Shown here: in pieces, positions 11,672 through 20,885 of the stretch
Position numbering within the stretch: position 1 is the first letter of the stretch
Layout of the letters: each line of letters opens with the position of its first letter
Source: Wolfiporia cocos
Taxonomy: Eukaryota; Basidiomycota; Agaricomycetes; Polyporales; Phaeolaceae
Length of the DNA: 64,000 bases
NCBI GenBank assembly: GCA_029448655.1
Contig: JACCLO010000007.1
Coordinates: 2,418,001-2,482,000, forward strand
Reading direction: 5' to 3'
The notes under the pieces: generated by a model
Seen by the model: the letters and a program-made list of their open reading frames with translations, nothing else
The model's database searches: none
Told to the model about the DNA's origin: nothing
Translations under genes and position numbers: made by a program

Positions 11672-14600
11672 TTACTTTCCTGTGGAGCCAAATCCACCAG
11701 TACCGCGCTCGGATCTAATCTTTTCAAAGTAAGATTTTCCGTGTAGCGTAATGTGCGGGTCCTTAGCAACTTCGCAGATGAGCTGAGCAATCTTATCACC
11801 GGCCCGAATATCGATAGATATATCGGAGTGATTCCGGAGAATGATGATTACTTCGCCTTGATTATCGTGGTCGATAACGCCACCCATTACGTCTATGCCT
11901 TTGCGGGCGAGACTAGAGCGGGGGGCGATACGTCCGTAAGTGCCAAAAGGTACCTGGATCTTTAGTTTGGTGTTGTATTCTGTCTGCCCGTGAGCTGGCA
12001 GAACATCGCCTGTTGCAGTGTACAGGTCAAACCCAACCGAGTCTTTGGTTCCTTTTTCCGGCATTCGGCCGCCTTCACCGACTACGATTTTCAAGTCCGC
12101 GTTTTGGTTAATGTCAGCTGACATCCATCCCCCGTCGGGGTGTCTAACCATGCGCTGTTTAGGATCCTTTGCAAATTCTTCACGATACTGCGGCCAGTCG
12201 TCTGGCCACGTGCATTCGTCGGCTTCCCAGTCGTCGCTGTCAGGGTCGAAGACGTGAACTGCTTCTTTTCTTCTAGCTGATCGCCTGAGGGGGACATCCT
12301 GCATGGGAATGGCGTGTGAAGCCTTGTATTCTTGCAGAATGTCATATGCCGTGTCAAGGTCGGCTTCGCGTACCCAGGAGTCGTCATTGATACCGAAACC
12401 TTTCCATCGGATTCTGTATTCAACTCTTCCTGCGCGGAGACGATGATCTAAGATCTTCTCGACTTCCCATAATTCCTCGCCATCGACCATTTCTGGTTGA
12501 GGCTCTGGTTTTTTCTGATGCACCGGGTCCTTGTACATGACCAACTTGGAAGCGTGGAATACTGGGTGATAAGCCCTGTATTGCTCGTCCATGTGTACCC
12601 TAAAGGTGACCGGAGATAATTGTTCGATTATCTTAAATGGCCCCAAATAGCGTGGACTAAGACTTCTTTCGGAGTCTTGCCAGCTACGGGCGTCAACGAG
12701 AACTTTATCGCCGACTTTAAACGGTACCGAGCGCTTGTGTTGATCATAGTACCAAGACCAGCGTTCAGCAGCCAATTTCATAGCTGCTTTAGCTTGTTCT
12801 TGTGCTGACCATCTGGCGTAAGCAAATTGATTTAAGTCCGAGTATTGCGTCGGCTTCAAATCCGTAGGTCCTGCATTGGGATGCCTTCCTAGTTCGACGA
12901 AGAATGGACTATTCTTGGTTGTCTCACTAGCCGCGTTATTGTACGCAAACTCTGCCGTGGGGAGATAGAACACCCAGTTATCTTTTTGGATAACGTCGAT
13001 GTAACATCGTAGGTACTGTTCTAGAATTTGGTTAATTCTTTCCGTTTGGCCGTCCGCTTGCGGGTGGTAGGCTGTCGTCATCGACCTCTGAATTCCCAAT
13101 TGCTCGCACCATCCCTTGAATAACTCAGAAGAGAATTGCGGTCCTCTATCCGAAATGATTTGTTTCGGAAGTCCGTGGTTCGGATAAATCCGAAGGTACA
13201 GGAGGTTCGCTAATTCCTTTGCCGAGATATTGTCTGACGTGGGAATGAAGTGTGCGCACTTGGTCAATCGGTCCACTACTACCATGATAGCGGTGAATTG
13301 TTTGAATTCGCCGCTAGGCGGTAAGTGAACGATGAAGTCGATTGTGATTGTATCCCAGGGTGCTTCCGGTACTGGGAGCGGTTGCAGGGGTCCGTACGGG
13401 GTCTGGTTGCGGTTTTTCATGCGCTGGCATGTGTCACAACCTTCCACGTATTGCTTCACCATCATGGTCATTCCAGGCCACCAGTAATTACGTGATAGAA
13501 GTTCATAGGTCTTCCATCGTCCGAAGTGTCCGGCAGTCACATGGTCATGATGTAACTCCAGAATCTTCGTGCGCAATTCCTTAGGCTCTTTTGGAACGTA
13601 CACTTTTCCTCGTCTGAGGAGTAATCCGGCCTCCATGTTCCATTCCTGGAGATCTTTACCGAATTCCTTGGGACCACTTTTCAGTAGTTCCTGGTAATCT
13701 TTGGTAATCTGATCGTCCATGAGGGCTTGTCGGATTTGTCGGAGAAGGTCCTCGTCGCCTGATTGTATCTCCTGCTGTGACGCTTCTAGCGCCCTAACCG
13801 TGAAGTATTCCGGTTTCAGCAAAATTTGATCGCGATTGTCGAGTTCCACCCCCTCTTCATGGTCTGGCCTCCGTGACAGAGGATCAGCCGTAAGCATTGT
13901 TTTACCGGGTTTGTGACACATGGTGAAGTTGAACCTTGTCAGGTAAAGACTCCAACGTGCCTGTCTCCGGGTTAGCCGTTGTGCCGATTTGAAATATGTC
14001 AGATTGAGATGATCCGACCATACTTCAAATTTGTGTGGATGTCCTTCGAGGTAATGCCTCCATTCCTCTAGAGCGCGGATGATTGCGAGCAACTCCTTAT
14101 CGTAAATCTCATAGTTCCTTTCGGGTGCTGATAGAGATTTCGAGTAAAAGGCTACGGGGTGCCAGAGCTTATCCTCCGAAGAGTATTGCGATAGCACTGC
14201 ACCAGTTGCGTAATCGGAAGAATCCGCTTCCACGCGGAACGGGGACTCCTGATCTGGGATCCGGAGTATTGGAGCCGATGTGAAGGCTTCCTTGAGAGTC
14301 TGGAAGGCTTCTGCTTGTTCGGGTCCCCAGTTCCATTGCGTGTTTTTCTTGGACAGTTCGGTTAATGGCTTAACCACTTTGGAGAAGTCCTTAATGAACC
14401 GACGGTAGTAGTTGGCGAAGCCAACGAAGGCCTGAACGTCCTTCACCTTGGCAGGTGTAGGCCAGTCCATGACGCCGGATACCTTCTTAGGGTCCATTTC
14501 GACTTTTCCTTTGGAAATAATCATTCCCAGGTATTCAATGCTGCTTTGTTCGAAGAAGCACTTTTCAGGCTTCGCGAACAAGTCGTTGTCTTGCAAGATT

Positions 14601-16207
14601 TGTAATACTTGCTTGACGATACGACGGTGTTCCAGCAAGTCGTTTCCGAACACAAGGATGTCGTCTAGGTAGACAATGACCTTTCCTTCTCTGATAAGGT
14701 CACCTAGAATATCGTTCATCATGTGTTGGAATGTGCTGGGTGCATTACAAAAACCGAAGTACATGACTACAGCTTCGTAAAGGCCATTAGGCGTAATGAA
14801 TGCGGTCTTCCATTCATCTCCCTCTTTGATTCTTACGTTGTTGTAACCCCAACGCAAGTCGAGCTTCGTAAATATCGAAGCCTGGCTAAGCTTATCGATA
14901 AGCTCGTCTATGCGTGGGAGAGGGTACCTGTTTTTAATGGTCAAGTCGTTTACTTTTCGGTAATCGACTACCATTCGGGCTCCGCCGTCTTTTTTAGGGA
15001 CGAAGAAGACCGGACTCGCGATCGGGGATTTTGAGTGACGGATGTAGCCCTTCCATAACTCTTCCTGGATCCACTGATCTAGCGAGTTCGCTTCCTGAGG
15101 AGACATTTTGTATGCCTTACTCGGGGGCGGTAGTACCGCGTCATCGGGGAAGTCAATGGCGTGGTCGTATGGTTTCCGCTCGGGCATCCTTTCGGATGCG
15201 CGTTGAGAAAATACCGTGGGACCAAACTCCTGGTATTCCTCCGGAACCAAGGATTTCCATTTCTGGAGATCCGCATCTGTCAGGAATTCATCATCCGACT
15301 TCTCCGTTATCGACTGAATGGCGTTGATAAGGAGTTCCGTTCCTTCGTCAAGGGTGTTCACCCAAGCGACAAAGGGATTCTCAGGCTCCTCTAAGCCGAG
15401 AAAATCTATTGGAAAGTCGTTGATAATCTGATAGATGTTGCGGGGTTCGATTTCGTCTTCTTCCTCAGAAATCGAAACCCGTTTGCCATGTTTGCATTTT
15501 TCCGTACACCGATATGTGAAAGTTCCTTCCGGCCAGTTGAAGTCCGGGTTGTGTTTCAGGAACCAGTCATATCCGAGGATCACATCCGCATTCTGTACAT
15601 CCATTACGTACAAGAATTCGGTGGACTTGTGTTCCTCGTGCACCATATAAGCTTTAACTGCCATATTGATATTACCGGCGGTATTAGAGGTACCGTCGGC
15701 GTTGCGAATCTCGAGAGGGGAAGGTAGTTTCTGAGTAACTAACTTCTCCTCATGGACGGGTTTCTTGTCAATGACGCTTATTGATGCACCGGTGTCGATT
15801 AATGCCATGGCGTTGACTTTCTTTCCATATACCCACAGTTCCACTTCGATAGAGAACGATTTATTGTCGTCTCGAGAATCGTTTCCATGTACATTATACA
15901 AAGTGAAAAATTTTAACGCGAGTGGGTCAGGATGAAAGTATTGTACAGGAGGGGCACATGTAGCTAGTGTCCTTGTCCTCCGGGCAAAGTCCGTTGCCGA
16001 GTTGCCGAATATACCGAGATGGGATACCGGGTGACGTACGACCGCCTTGTCTTCCCACGAGATAAGGGGTCTCTGTGAAGCCTCTTCGTAGAGGTGCGCT
16101 TCTTCGGGGCGCTGTACACTCCCAGCCGCTGCGGGGCTGGTGTGTTCTTCACAGAACGTCTTCGAGACGCGTGGTTGGGGCGAGGGGAACCGAGATGGTT
16201 CCGACAT
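11672..16207 (-). CDS. pol: Pol polyprotein with chromodomain and C-terminal dUTPase
   Basis: A 1,511-residue polyprotein that copies the element RNA to DNA and inserts it. Domains in order: aspartic protease (DTGAS, 138-142); reverse transcriptase (about 380-560, YLDD at 513-516); RNase H (D662, E705, D732, D775); integrase zinc finger (H887/H894, C924, C927); integrase core (D957, D1020, E1056, 35 residues between the last two); GPF motif at 1189-1191; chromodomain (about 1247-1290, WEVEKILDH and WKGFGINDDSW). Residues 1371-1511 are a trimeric-type dUTPase: motif 1 SVGFDLYTA, motif 2 APRSSLARKG, motif 3 GVIDHDNQGEV, motif 4 GDKIAQLI, motif 5 RGTGGFGSTG. The usual tyrosine of motif 3 is asparagine. 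Pol lies in the +1 frame relative to gag. The frame is open from 16258, overlaps gag by 110 bases, and its first ATG is 16207, so expression is by frameshift or reinitiation. Confidence 0.96.
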   Translation of the reverse strand: MSEPSRFPSPQPRVSKTFCEEHTSPAAAGSVQRPEEAHLYEEASQRPLISWEDKAVVRHPVSHLGIFGNSATDFARRTRTLATCAPPVQYFHPDPLALKFFTLYNVHGNDSRDDNKSFSIEVELWVYGKKVNAMALIDTGASISVIDKKPVHEEKLVTQKLPSPLEIRNADGTSNTAGNINMAVKAYMVHEEHKSTEFLYVMDVQNADVILGYDWFLKHNPDFNWPEGTFTYRCTEKCKHGKRVSISEEEDEIEPRNIYQIINDFPIDFLGLEEPENPFVAWVNTLDEGTELLINAIQSITEKSDDEFLTDADLQKWKSLVPEEYQEFGPTVFSQRASERMPERKPYDHAIDFPDDAVLPPPSKAYKMSPQEANSLDQWIQEELWKGYIRHSKSPIASPVFFVPKKDGGARMVVDYRKVNDLTIKNRYPLPRIDELIDKLSQASIFTKLDLRWGYNNVRIKEGDEWKTAFITPNGLYEAVVMYFGFCNAPSTFQHMMNDILGDLIREGKVIVYLDDILVFGNDLLEHRRIVKQVLQILQDNDLFAKPEKCFFEQSSIEYLGMIISKGKVEMDPKKVSGVMDWPTPAKVKDVQAFVGFANYYRRFIKDFSKVVKPLTELSKKNTQWNWGPEQAEAFQTLKEAFTSAPILRIPDQESPFRVEADSSDYATGAVLSQYSSEDKLWHPVAFYSKSLSAPERNYEIYDKELLAIIRALEEWRHYLEGHPHKFEVWSDHLNLTYFKSAQRLTRRQARWSLYLTRFNFTMCHKPGKTMLTADPLSRRPDHEEGVELDNRDQILLKPEYFTVRALEASQQEIQSGDEDLLRQIRQALMDDQITKDYQELLKSGPKEFGKDLQEWNMEAGLLLRRGKVYVPKEPKELRTKILELHHDHVTAGHFGRWKTYELLSRNYWWPGMTMMVKQYVEGCDTCQRMKNRNQTPYGPLQPLPVPEAPWDTITIDFIVHLPPSGEFKQFTAIMVVVDRLTKCAHFIPTSDNISAKELANLLYLRIYPNHGLPKQIISDRGPQFSSELFKGWCEQLGIQRSMTTAYHPQADGQTERINQILEQYLRCYIDVIQKDNWVFYLPTAEFAYNNAASETTKNSPFFVELGRHPNAGPTDLKPTQYSDLNQFAYARWSAQEQAKAAMKLAAERWSWYYDQHKRSVPFKVGDKVLVDARSWQDSERSLSPRYLGPFKIIEQLSPVTFRVHMDEQYRAYHPVFHASKLVMYKDPVHQKKPEPQPEMVDGEELWEVEKILDHRLRAGRVEYRIRWKGFGINDDSWVREADLDTAYDILQEYKASHAIPMQDVPLRRSARRKEAVHVFDPDSDDWEADECTWPDDWPQYREEFAKDPKQRMVRHPDGGWMSADINQNADLKIVVGEGGRMPEKGTKDSVGFDLYTATGDVLPAHGQTEYNTKLKIQVPFGTYGRIAPRSSLARKGIDVMGGVIDHDNQGEVIIILRNHSDISIDIRAGDKIAQLICEVAKDPHITLHGKSYFEKIRSERGTGGFGSTGK

Positions 16208-18155
16208 TGGCGATGGTGGTGGCGGGGGCCGATGTTCCTGCTGATGTTGAGTCAGCCGTTACTTCTTCCCAGAGCGTTCGGGCACGATACGTCTTGCCAT
16301 CCGCGGGGGGCGCCGAGTACGGCTTCTTGCCAGAAGCCTGTCCCTTTCCACTACCCGAAGGAGCAGCCGTGGTCTTTCCAGATGTGGCAGCTGCATCCTT
16401 CGCCCTTTGTTGTTCGGCCCGCTGAGCGGCAGGCATGAAAGTTCCCGCAGCCTTGTCTGCGGCAAGCTTAGGACACTTGTTGAAATAGTGTCCCGTCTGC
16501 TTGCAGTAGGTGCAGACGGCGTTGGCGGTATCGGCGGGGGCTTTGGCGGGCGCCTTTCCCTTGTCCTTCTTTTTCTCCGACTTCTTTGCAGAAGCGGAGG
16601 ACGTCTCCTTCTTTTCGGCAGGGGCCGAGTCCTTCTTGCCGGCCTTCTCGAAGATCGAACCCTTGATCTTGTCAGGGTAAGATGTTTGATACATTTCGAG
16701 GGCGAAATCTATCAGGGGCTCGATGTCGGTCGGGGCTTTGAAGAACGGGGTCTTGCCGAGGACGTTCAAGGTGTCCTTAACCTTTTCGGGGAGAGTCTCG
16801 GTGAATTCCCACACCAGAGTCTCGTTGGCGGTTTTGGAGAGACGGCCGAGGGTGCGGAACCGTTCGCAGTAATTGAAATAGTTCGATTCGGCGAGTTCCT
16901 TGCCCTTGGTACCGTAGTAGCCGCGAATTTCCTTCTTCGCGATCTCCTTATCCGTCATCTTGCCGTATTGCACCATTACTGACATGGTGAAGTCCTCCCA
17001 GGTGCCGAGAGGTTCACCGTTTCCTGCCTTCTTGATGAGAGGCGAGAAAAATTTGTATGCGTCCCCTGTGACGCGGAAGAGGGCCGTGGTGATACGGTCA
17101 TGGTCGTCGTAGACCCTAAGCGTACCGAAGTACAGGCCCATCTTCTCCACCCATTCCTGCGCAGTCACCTTTCCAGATGACCCAGAGAATTCAGGGGGAG
17201 GGGGAATTTTCAGGTTTTGAGGCAGACCTGGAATCTGCGGGGCGACGGCTGCTGCAGCAGCGGCTGCAGGTGGAGCGGTGGCAGCGGCCCCAGTTGTGCG
17301 GGCCGGTGCGGGGTCTTCCGGGGGCGTGCGGACGCCGGGAGGGTTGGGAACGGAGGGATTCTTTCGGCTCCTTCGAAGTTCCTCCTCAACCTTCTCCATG
17401 CGCTCGGCGAACGCGTCCTCGAGGTCATCGAGCCGAGTCCGGTAATCGTCCCGAAGTTGTTTCTCCATTTCGGAGAACTTGGCGGTGTAATCCTGTCGGA
17501 GTTCCTTGCCAAGGTCCACCAGAGTGGACACAAGCTCGTTGCGGACTGAATTGACCGCTTCGTGTAGCTCGTCTTGGGCAATATGTTTGATTATCCTGGT
17601 TTGCCCAGCCAGGGAGTCGATTCTGCCATGGATTCGCTCCAGGCGGGCGTGCACCATTCGTCCGAGGGTGTCAACATTGTCGTGGCTGATCGCCGCACTT
17701 CTTTGTACGGCGGCGTCGAGGATTGCCCCATGCAGGGGTGCATCCACCTTGTGTTGTTCCTCCTCTGGGAGGTACGACTTGAGGCCTTCTTCGACCTCGG
17801 CGTTGGTTCGGCGGATTGGGCCCGAAAACTCTATTTCTAGGTTTGTGACGGGCCCAATCGGACGGGTGTAGCGAAGCGGGGTGTATCCGGGGATAGGTGT
17901 GCCCGGACGTGTTCCCATGGGGTTGGATGGGGAGTCCCTTTGTGGGGGAACATCCTCGAGAACATCCTCTTCCTCTTCCTCGCTCAAGTGTTCCAGGGTC
18001 ACCAGGGGTTGAGTCCCTGAGGGCCCTGCTACCGGGGTTACCGGACCTTCCGAGCGAAGGCGCATTGTGCGACGAGGGGCGAGGGGTGCGCTGTTGGAGG
18101 AGGTGGAAGACATTGCGAATCTGTTTATGACGAATGTTAGTTTCCGGTTACTCAT
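16149..18155 (-). CDS. gag: Gag polyprotein with zinc knuckle
   Basis: A 668-residue structural protein that packages the element RNA. Residues 200-265 are charged and look coiled-coil. An Ala/Pro-rich linker spans 270-310, and the capsid-like region runs about 315-500 (PPPEFSGSSGK, AQEWVEKMGLYF, then TLPEKVKDTL). A lysine-rich stretch precedes a CCHC knuckle, C548-X2-C551-X4-H556-X4-C561. The ORF starts at ATG 18155; a second ATG at residue 15 could also serve. The tail is Ala/Lys/Thr-rich. The stop at 16149-16151 lies inside the start of pol. Long frames on the opposite strand here are shadows of its GC-rich codons. Confidence 0.93.
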   Translation of the reverse strand: MSNRKLTFVINRFAMSSTSSNSAPLAPRRTMRLRSEGPVTPVAGPSGTQPLVTLEHLSEEEEEDVLEDVPPQRDSPSNPMGTRPGTPIPGYTPLRYTRPIGPVTNLEIEFSGPIRRTNAEVEEGLKSYLPEEEQHKVDAPLHGAILDAAVQRSAAISHDNVDTLGRMVHARLERIHGRIDSLAGQTRIIKHIAQDELHEAVNSVRNELVSTLVDLGKELRQDYTAKFSEMEKQLRDDYRTRLDDLEDAFAERMEKVEEELRRSRKNPSVPNPPGVRTPPEDPAPARTTGAAATAPPAAAAAAAVAPQIPGLPQNLKIPPPPEFSGSSGKVTAQEWVEKMGLYFGTLRVYDDHDRITTALFRVTGDAYKFFSPLIKKAGNGEPLGTWEDFTMSVMVQYGKMTDKEIAKKEIRGYYGTKGKELAESNYFNYCERFRTLGRLSKTANETLVWEFTETLPEKVKDTLNVLGKTPFFKAPTDIEPLIDFALEMYQTSYPDKIKGSIFEKAGKKDSAPAEKKETSSASAKKSEKKKDKGKAPAKAPADTANAVCTYCKQTGHYFNKCPKLAADKAAGTFMPAAQRAEQQRAKDAAATSGKTTAAPSGSGKGQASGKKPYSAPPADGKTYRARTLWEEVTADSTSAGTSAPATTIANVGTISVPLAPTTRLEDVL

Positions 18156-18258
18156 TGTCTTAGATTCTTAAGAAGGGAGTTTTGGTCTGAAAGCTGCAAC
18201 TTTCGTTATAGATCACACTCGCACTCTATTTCAGAGTTAAAAGATGATAGTATTTCTA

Positions 18259-19182
18259 CTATACAATCGCGAGTGTATCCTCTTCTACCGAAGTAGTTGA
18301 GGGCCCTGCCACCTTGTCAGGTGGTGTTACACCGAAAGCAAAAGAGATTTGTAGCGCTACGCATTCTGCTATGATACGAGCCAAGTCCGTACGCCAATCC
18401 GAAAAGGAAATGTTGCCGAGCTGTTTACAGTACTTTTTCATAATTCTCCACTCTCTATTGGTGATCCTCCCCCGTCTCGCTCTATCCTTTACGTTATCCA
18501 CCAAGTCCTCCAATTCTACTACCATAGTATGGAAACGAATGTCGTTTTCCATATGGAAGCCTGGGTAATTGGGGGGGTGGTTGGCGAGAGGGGTGAGACG
18601 AGTGAGAGTGCCTTCTAGCATGGGAATAACTTGCGCGCATGCTTGGAGAGGCTTCTTCTTCCCGAAGACGAGGGAAGGGTCGAGAATCTTGTGATTGGCC
18701 GGAACGAGAGGTCCGGCCGCCGGACTGGAAAGGCGGAGGGCCAGTGAAGAAGCTGCTTGCTTGGCTTCCTTGGCGGCTTGTTTGGCGGCGATTCGCTTAT
18801 TCAGCTTATCGCGGGCGAGCTTGAGCTTGTTGAGTTCACGGAGTTCAATGAGGTTCTCCATGGCGGTAATGGAAGCGGCTAGCTTCTCTTCCTCCGTCCA
18901 GATGCGCTTGGCAAGTGGAACTGGCTTGGGAGGTCGAGGAGCGGGTTTCCCTGCCTCAGCGATGTGCTTTGGCATGTGGACGGGAATCTCCCAAAGATGG
19001 AGCTTCCCGGTGTAGTCTTCCTTTACAGGAAGCGTATAGGTGACGTCCTCTGCCCGAGGAATGTCAACGGTGTCGATGCGGCTGAGAAGGGACCGCTTCT
19101 CCGGTTTGACGTAAGGGGCAGTGGAGGAGCCACGTGTGCGACGGGTAATGCGGGGCATGATTCTAGAAAGTGCAGCCTTCAT
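18259..19182 (-). CDS. Unrecognised 307-residue ORF upstream of gag
   Basis: An open frame inside the retrotransposon, between the leader and gag, in the same direction, ending 103 bases before the gag ATG. I do not recognise the family. The N-terminus (1-35) is strongly basic. Residues about 95-150 are rich in Glu, Lys, Ala and Leu and should form a long helix, probably a coiled coil. The C-terminal half has a conserved-looking stretch with NREWRIMKKYCKQLG and DWRTDLARIIAECVALQ. It has no zinc finger, protease or envelope-like membrane segment. It may be an accessory or nucleic-acid-binding protein. The frame is undamaged in an element whose other genes are intact, which argues that it is real. 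Confidence 0.7.
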   Translation of the reverse strand: MKAALSRIMPRITRRTRGSSTAPYVKPEKRSLLSRIDTVDIPRAEDVTYTLPVKEDYTGKLHLWEIPVHMPKHIAEAGKPAPRPPKPVPLAKRIWTEEEKLAASITAMENLIELRELNKLKLARDKLNKRIAAKQAAKEAKQAASSLALRLSSPAAGPLVPANHKILDPSLVFGKKKPLQACAQVIPMLEGTLTRLTPLANHPPNYPGFHMENDIRFHTMVVELEDLVDNVKDRARRGRITNREWRIMKKYCKQLGNISFSDWRTDLARIIAECVALQISFAFGVTPPDKVAGPSTTSVEEDTLAIV

Positions 19183-20167
19183 GAGAAACGAAGTTTCCCA
19201 GTGATACGTCCAAGAACAGGAATAGAAGGGGTTATGTAAGGTAGGGTAGTGGACTCCTTTTCAGGAGCAAAGAAGGTGTACTACGGGGCATAATTACTCT
19301 TATGTTGCGCGCAAACCCTGTGCCGAGACGGCGCGGATATTCGCATGACCCTAACGGTCAGAGGCGCCGACTCCAGGGGTAGAGTTGCTGACTGCCAGGC
19401 CGGTTCCTGGGTCAGATGATTGGGATTCAGATACACGACACCGCCCCGGAGGGACGATGCCGGAAAGTGGCTGGGATTTTACATCCCTTAGCCTGTCCAT
19501 GCTTCAACAATGAGGTTGCCGTCTACAGACTATCACGGGGACTTTTTCAGGACATTGGAATACCATCGCGTCCACAGGTAAGTGGATTAGCCCTAAGGCA
19601 CGCAAGTGTACCCCTTTGCCCTATTTGACCCTATGACGTGCACGCCGAACTGCCCGGAGGACTTATGTTTTGTGGCTACCGCACTTGTCCTTTGGCAGGA
19701 TTATCCGAAGATGATCCCCCTCACTGCTTTTCCCATGACGGGTTCAAAGCAGGGCCCTTACGCCTGGGCGGCGGCTTTGGAAAATTCCCATGCCATCATA
19801 GTGATGACCCTGTGGATAGCGATGGGGCGCTGAACAACGCTTGCCATGGCAGGGGGTTGGGCGCACACGGGCAGACCGTCCCCTTTTCTCCACAGGCGGG
19901 TCTTAACCGCTCACAGTCTAAGCTTGTCAGCAAGGACCGTGTCTCCTTAACCCTGGAGTCCGGGTTAGGTAGACCTCCTGCCTAAAAAGGTGGTGTGGCT
20001 TTCCTGGTTGCCAATCCTCTGCCGAGGATGGCGATGTATCCCCCAGATCTCAACTATCACCCCAATCGCCTTGTCAGGCAGAAAGGGATGTGCGCAGCAA
20101 CGAGCAGTATACCCCTGTAGGATAGAAACCCAGGCCCAAGCGCAAGCGCAAGGGCAGGGGTAGGGGG
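19183..20167 (-). other. Untranslated leader of the Ty3 element
   Basis: About 1 kb between the primer site and the first ORF, with no long frame in the element's direction. The plus-strand frames around 19416-19985 run antisense and I treat them as chance. Packaging signals would be expected here but I cannot point to one. Confidence 0.6.
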
Positions 20168-20178
20168 AGATTTGTTCT
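20168..20178 (-). other. Self-priming primer-binding site
   Basis: Minus-strand AGAACAAATCT, two bases inside the 5' LTR. It is exactly complementary over 11 bases to AGATTTGTTCT in the LTR (plus coordinates 20303-20313), and pairing stops on both sides. No TGG, as a tRNA-primed site would show, follows the LTR. Eleven bases taken from the mRNA 5' end is the arrangement known for Tf1/sushi self-priming. Confidence 0.8.
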
Positions 20179-20180
20179 TA

Positions 20181-20880
20181 TGACACAGACTAGACTGTGG
20201 GACTCACACTATAACCTTATAAACGACTTCAAGAGGTTGTTGAAGGTTGGTGAGGAGACTAGTGGGCGCAAGCAGAGATGTTATGTGACTGTGCGAATGC
20301 AGAGAACAAATCTAAGGCTTATCCGCAGTGATAGCCCTACTTATATACATGCTTTGTTTGGTTACCGGTAAGGGAGCCAAACATGAAGGTGGTCTGTGCG
20401 CAGACATAACTAATATGGTTAAGTCGTAAACTACAGTAGACCATGTGCGCCGGTAAAGGCCGCACCAGTAAGAGCGTTTGTTTGGACCGTAGGTCCATGT
20501 TGTGGAAGTGGCTGTAACTTCGTTAGTAAGCCATGCATGTGATTCTTATATTCCGGTATCGGGATATGAGTAATCGTTTAGGGCATTGGCATGTGATAAC
20601 GAGCGGGCCGCTTATCCAATTGTACTGACATAGCCCGGTATCGGGATATGAGTAAGGCGCGTGACACCGGAGGTTAGTCCGCTGAGTCATTGACGCGTAC
20701 AAGCGTGTTGTGTACGTGTTGTTATGACAAGTGGACGTATACCGCGTTGTGTACGTGTTGTTTGGTTGCGTGTATGTGTAGACGGGCGCTTAGCAGCGTA
20801 AATGTCTACAAGGTCGTAGAAATACCAGATAAATAGGTAAAAATACGGGAAAAATAGTGGCATGTCCCAAATCTGTGACA
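20181..20880 (-). repeat. 5' LTR of the intact Ty3 element
   Basis: 700 bp, 99.7% identical to the 3' LTR. The U5 end (plus 20181-20207) folds as CACAG-TCTAGT-CTGTG directly beside the primer site. The solo LTR at 28698-29791 shares the GATTTGTTCTCTGCATTC block and is a close relative. Confidence 0.97.
20313..20347 (-). promoter_or_regulatory. TATA box and predicted transcript start
   Basis: Minus strand TATATAAG at 20340-20347. The AGATTTGTTCT that pairs with the primer site begins 34 bases downstream, at 20313, a normal TATA-to-start distance. So the transcript is predicted to begin with the priming sequence. Confidence 0.65.
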
Positions 20881-20885
20881 GCGCC

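Larger units (their letters stand above)
10933..20880 (-). mobile_element. Complete Ty3/Gypsy chromovirus-type retrotransposon
   Basis: A full 9,948-bp element on the minus strand with two 700-bp LTRs, flanked by the 5-bp duplication GCGCC (10928-10932 and 20881-20885). Order in its own direction: 5' LTR, 11-nt self-priming site, about 1-kb leader, 307-residue ORF, gag, pol with chromodomain and dUTPase, polypurine tract, 3' LTR. All three reading frames are open and the LTRs differ at two sites, so it is recent and possibly still competent. It interrupts the transposase gene of Plavaka 1. Confidence 0.95.

Noticed and set aside
16407..17871. Long plus-strand ORFs opposite gag
   Set aside because: Shadows of the GC-rich gag codons; no start context or motifs.
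19416..19985. Plus-strand ORFs in the Ty3 leader
   Set aside because: Antisense to the element, short and unlike any protein I know.
20161..20180. tRNA-primed primer-binding site
   Set aside because: No TGG follows the LTR; the 11-nt complementarity to the LTR explains the site better.
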